NCBI GenBank assembly: GCA_942492115.1
Contig: CALODL010000013.1
Span: 1-64,000 of the forward strand
Length of the DNA stretch: 64,000 bases
From: CALODL01 sp942492115
Lineage (GTDB): Bacteria; Planctomycetota; Phycisphaerae; UBA1845; CAIVHJ01
Direction of reading: 5' to 3'
Shown: piece by piece, positions 62,123 to 64,000 of the stretch
Numbering within the stretch: the first letter of the stretch is position 1
Layout: every line of letters begins with the position of its first letter
The notes under the pieces: generated by a model
Told to the model about the DNA's origin: nothing
What the model saw: the letters and a program-made list of their open reading frames with translations, nothing else
The model's database searches: none
Position numbers and translations under genes: made by a program

Positions 62123-64000
62123 ATGAACGCCCCGATTGTACCGCGTATCGACTCCGATCCACTGGAGACCGCGGAGTGGATCGAATCAATCGACGAAGTC
62201 GTGGCCCGCTGTGGCCGTGAGCGTGCTGAATACCTGCTGCGAAAACTGGTCACCCGCGGACATCAGCATGGCGCCGTCATCCCGTTCACGGCGAACACGC
62301 CGTACATCAACACGATTCCACCCGAAGAAGAGCCCCAGTACCCCGGCGATCGAGCCCTCGAACGCCGCATCAAGAGCATTATCCGCTGGAATGCCATGGC
62401 CATGGTCGTACGGGCCAATCGCAAGTCCGAGGGCATCGGTGGACACATCTCGACGTTCGCCTCGGCCGCAACGCTGTATGAAGTCGGCTTCAACCACTAC
62501 TTCCGTGGACGCGGCGACGGCTTTGACGGGGACCAGATCTACTTTCAGGGTCACGCGGCCCCGGGAATATACGCCCGCGCATTCCTCGAAGGCCGAGTGA
62601 GCCTCGAACAACTGCACAACTTCCGCCGCGAGCTGGCGTCCGGCGGCGGTCTGCCGTCTTATCCGCACCCGTGGTTGTCGCCTGGCTTCTGGGAATTCCC
62701 CACGGTATCGATGGGCCTCGGACCGATCAGCGCCATCTATCAGGCACGGTTCAACGCCTATCTGTACGACCGCGGGTTGATCGACCAGGAGAACTCGCGT
62801 GTATGGGCTTTTCTTGGCGATGGCGAGATGGACGAACCGGAATCGCTCGGCGCCCTCACGCTGGCTTCGCGCGAACACCTCGAGAATCTGACGTTCATCA
62901 TCAACTGCAACCTTCAACGGCTGGACGGCCCCGTCCGGGGCAACGGTAAGATCATCCAGGAACTCGAAGCCGCGTTTCGCGGCGCCGGCTGGAACGTCAT
63001 CAAGGTGATCTGGGGTTCCAGCTGGGATCCGATCATCGCGCGTGACGACAGCGGTTTGCTCGTGCAGCGCATGAACGAGGTCGTCGATGGCGAGATGCAG
63101 AAGTTCAGCGTCGAAAGTGGCGCCTTCGTACGTGACCACTTCTTCGGTAAACATCCCGAGACGCTGGCGTTGGTCAGCGATTACACCGACGAACAAATCC
63201 AGCACCTGCGTCGCGGCGGCCACGACCCGATCAAAGTCAATGCAGCCTACCATCGTGCCATCAATCATCGCGGTGGTCCCAGTGTCATTCTCGCCCAGAC
63301 CATCAAGGGATACGGCATGGGAGAGGCAGGTGAAGGTCGCAACATCACCCACCAGCAGAAAAAACTCAATGAGGATGAACTGCGCCAGTTCCGTGACCGC
63401 TTCGAAATCCCTGTGGCTGACCATGAACTGTCTGAGGCGCCGTTCTACCGACCGCCGGTGGACAGCGACGTGGTGCAGTATGTACGCGATCGCCGCAACG
63501 CACTCGGTGGGTTCATGCCGTCACGCCAGACCCTGCAGACGCCGGTCGAGATTGCCGACCTGTCGCTCTTCGATGAGTTCATGGCCGGCACGGGGGATCG
63601 ATCGGCATCGACCACCATGGCCTTCGTCCGCATGCTCGCACGCCTGATGGACGATAAGGCCGTGGGTTCCCTCGTTGTCCCGATCGTGCCTGATGAAGCA
63701 CGCACGTTCGGGCTCGACGCGTTGTTCCGCAAATACGGGATCTACGCTCACAAAGGACAGCTCTACGAACCGGTCGACTCGCACCTGCTCCTGTATTATC
63801 GTGAAGCCAAGAATGGCCAGATCCTCGAGGAAGGTATCACCGAAGCAGGATCGATGGCCTCCTTCGCGGCCGCAGGCACGGCCTATGCGTCGCACGGCAT
63901 CAACACGATCCCGTTCTTCATGTTCTATTCGATGTTCGGTTTCCAACGAATTGGTGACAGCATCTGGGCTGCGGCCGACGCGCAAGCCAAGGGATTCCTG
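62123..64000 (+). CDS. aceE: Pyruvate dehydrogenase E1 component, homodimeric (partial)
   Basis: 626 codons to the window edge, open to the end. MNAPIVPRIDSDPLETAEWIESID is preceded by GAGGA. Visible: YINTIPPEEEPQYPGD, RWNAMAMVVRANRK, GIGGHISTFASAATLYEVGFNHYFRG, the TPP/Mg motif FLGDGEMDEPES...NCNLQRLDGPV, GKIIQELEAAFRGAGW and AQTIKGYGMGEAGEG. It is the alpha2-type E1 of the pyruvate dehydrogenase complex, making acetyl-CoA. It lies 225 bases after the metal operon with its own promoter; aceF and lpd, if adjacent, lie outside. Confidence 0.96.
   Translation, partial: MNAPIVPRIDSDPLETAEWIESIDEVVARCGRERAEYLLRKLVTRGHQHGAVIPFTANTPYINTIPPEEEPQYPGDRALERRIKSIIRWNAMAMVVRANRKSEGIGGHISTFASAATLYEVGFNHYFRGRGDGFDGDQIYFQGHAAPGIYARAFLEGRVSLEQLHNFRRELASGGGLPSYPHPWLSPGFWEFPTVSMGLGPISAIYQARFNAYLYDRGLIDQENSRVWAFLGDGEMDEPESLGALTLASREHLENLTFIINCNLQRLDGPVRGNGKIIQELEAAFRGAGWNVIKVIWGSSWDPIIARDDSGLLVQRMNEVVDGEMQKFSVESGAFVRDHFFGKHPETLALVSDYTDEQIQHLRRGGHDPIKVNAAYHRAINHRGGPSVILAQTIKGYGMGEAGEGRNITHQQKKLNEDELRQFRDRFEIPVADHELSEAPFYRPPVDSDVVQYVRDRRNALGGFMPSRQTLQTPVEIADLSLFDEFMAGTGDRSASTTMAFVRMLARLMDDKAVGSLVVPIVPDEARTFGLDALFRKYGIYAHKGQLYEPVDSHLLLYYREAKNGQILEEGITEAGSMASFAAAGTAYASHGINTIPFFMFYSMFGFQRIGDSIWAAADAQAKGFL

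Overview
The window is a GC-rich (roughly 60-65%) bacterial chromosome segment with about 50 genes. The gene content points to the PVC superphylum, most likely a planctomycete of the Phycisphaerae kind. Evidence: a transmembrane Ser/Thr kinase with an N-terminal zinc finger and C-terminal TPR-like part beside a planctomycete-style ECF sigma factor; two SpoIIE phosphatases; two secreted DUF2330 proteins; a large beta-helix protein opening with a 'YVDDSATGADDGSSW' type sequence; and a metal ABC operon resembling chlamydial ytgABCD. The lineage is inferred. One probable chimeric junction and several frameshifts suggest a draft or metagenome-derived assembly.

Layout. 1-600: a clpB fragment, 5'-truncated and twice frameshifted, head-to-head with a 5'-truncated ileS. 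639-6172 (+): ileS, glutamate dehydrogenase, purN, a cytidine/guanine-type deaminase. 6315-10709 (mainly -): alpha/beta hydrolase, gamma-glutamyltranspeptidase, rplM-rpsI, a zinc-ribbon protein. 10873-12390 (+): sucC (no sucD) and a Rieske protein. 12416-24627 (-): complex I in the order nuoI-A-B-C-D-H-J-K-L-M-N, ending with a ferritin-like gene; nuoE, F and G are absent. 24972-27951 (+): transaldolase and an osmoprotectant-type ABC transporter whose binding protein is fused to the permease (frameshifted). 27990-28690: a tandem array of palindromic repeats. 28713-34055 (-): egtB and egtD (ergothioneine), dtd, a polytopic membrane protein, a TIM-barrel isomerase. 34266-41749: two SpoIIE phosphatases, prfA, rpmE, DUF192 lipoprotein, small membrane protein, NhaD-like antiporter. 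41763-45344 (-): two DUF2330 paralogues, one frameshifted. 45885-52671: Ser/Thr kinase (-), beta-helix protein (+), ECF sigma factor (+), metallo-beta-lactamase fold hydrolase (+). 52736-56670 (-): ribH-nusB-ftsY, GNAT acetyltransferase (frameshifted), a 50-residue membrane peptide, an outer-membrane beta-barrel. 56846-61897: MntR-like repressor (-) divergent from a four-gene metal ABC operon (+). 62123-end (+): aceE, cut by the window edge.

The most interesting system is at 56.8-61.9 kb. Both metal-ABC permeases carry a complete C-terminal DtxR/MntR-like domain (winged helix plus metal-binding dimerisation region), and a separate MntR-like repressor is divergently transcribed. Chlamydia has one such fusion (YtgCR), whose repressor half is released; here there are two in one operon. 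Also worth a second look: the 43-bp palindrome array with invariant arms, three frameshifts that each fall on a GCGCGC tract, and the clpB/ileS junction.
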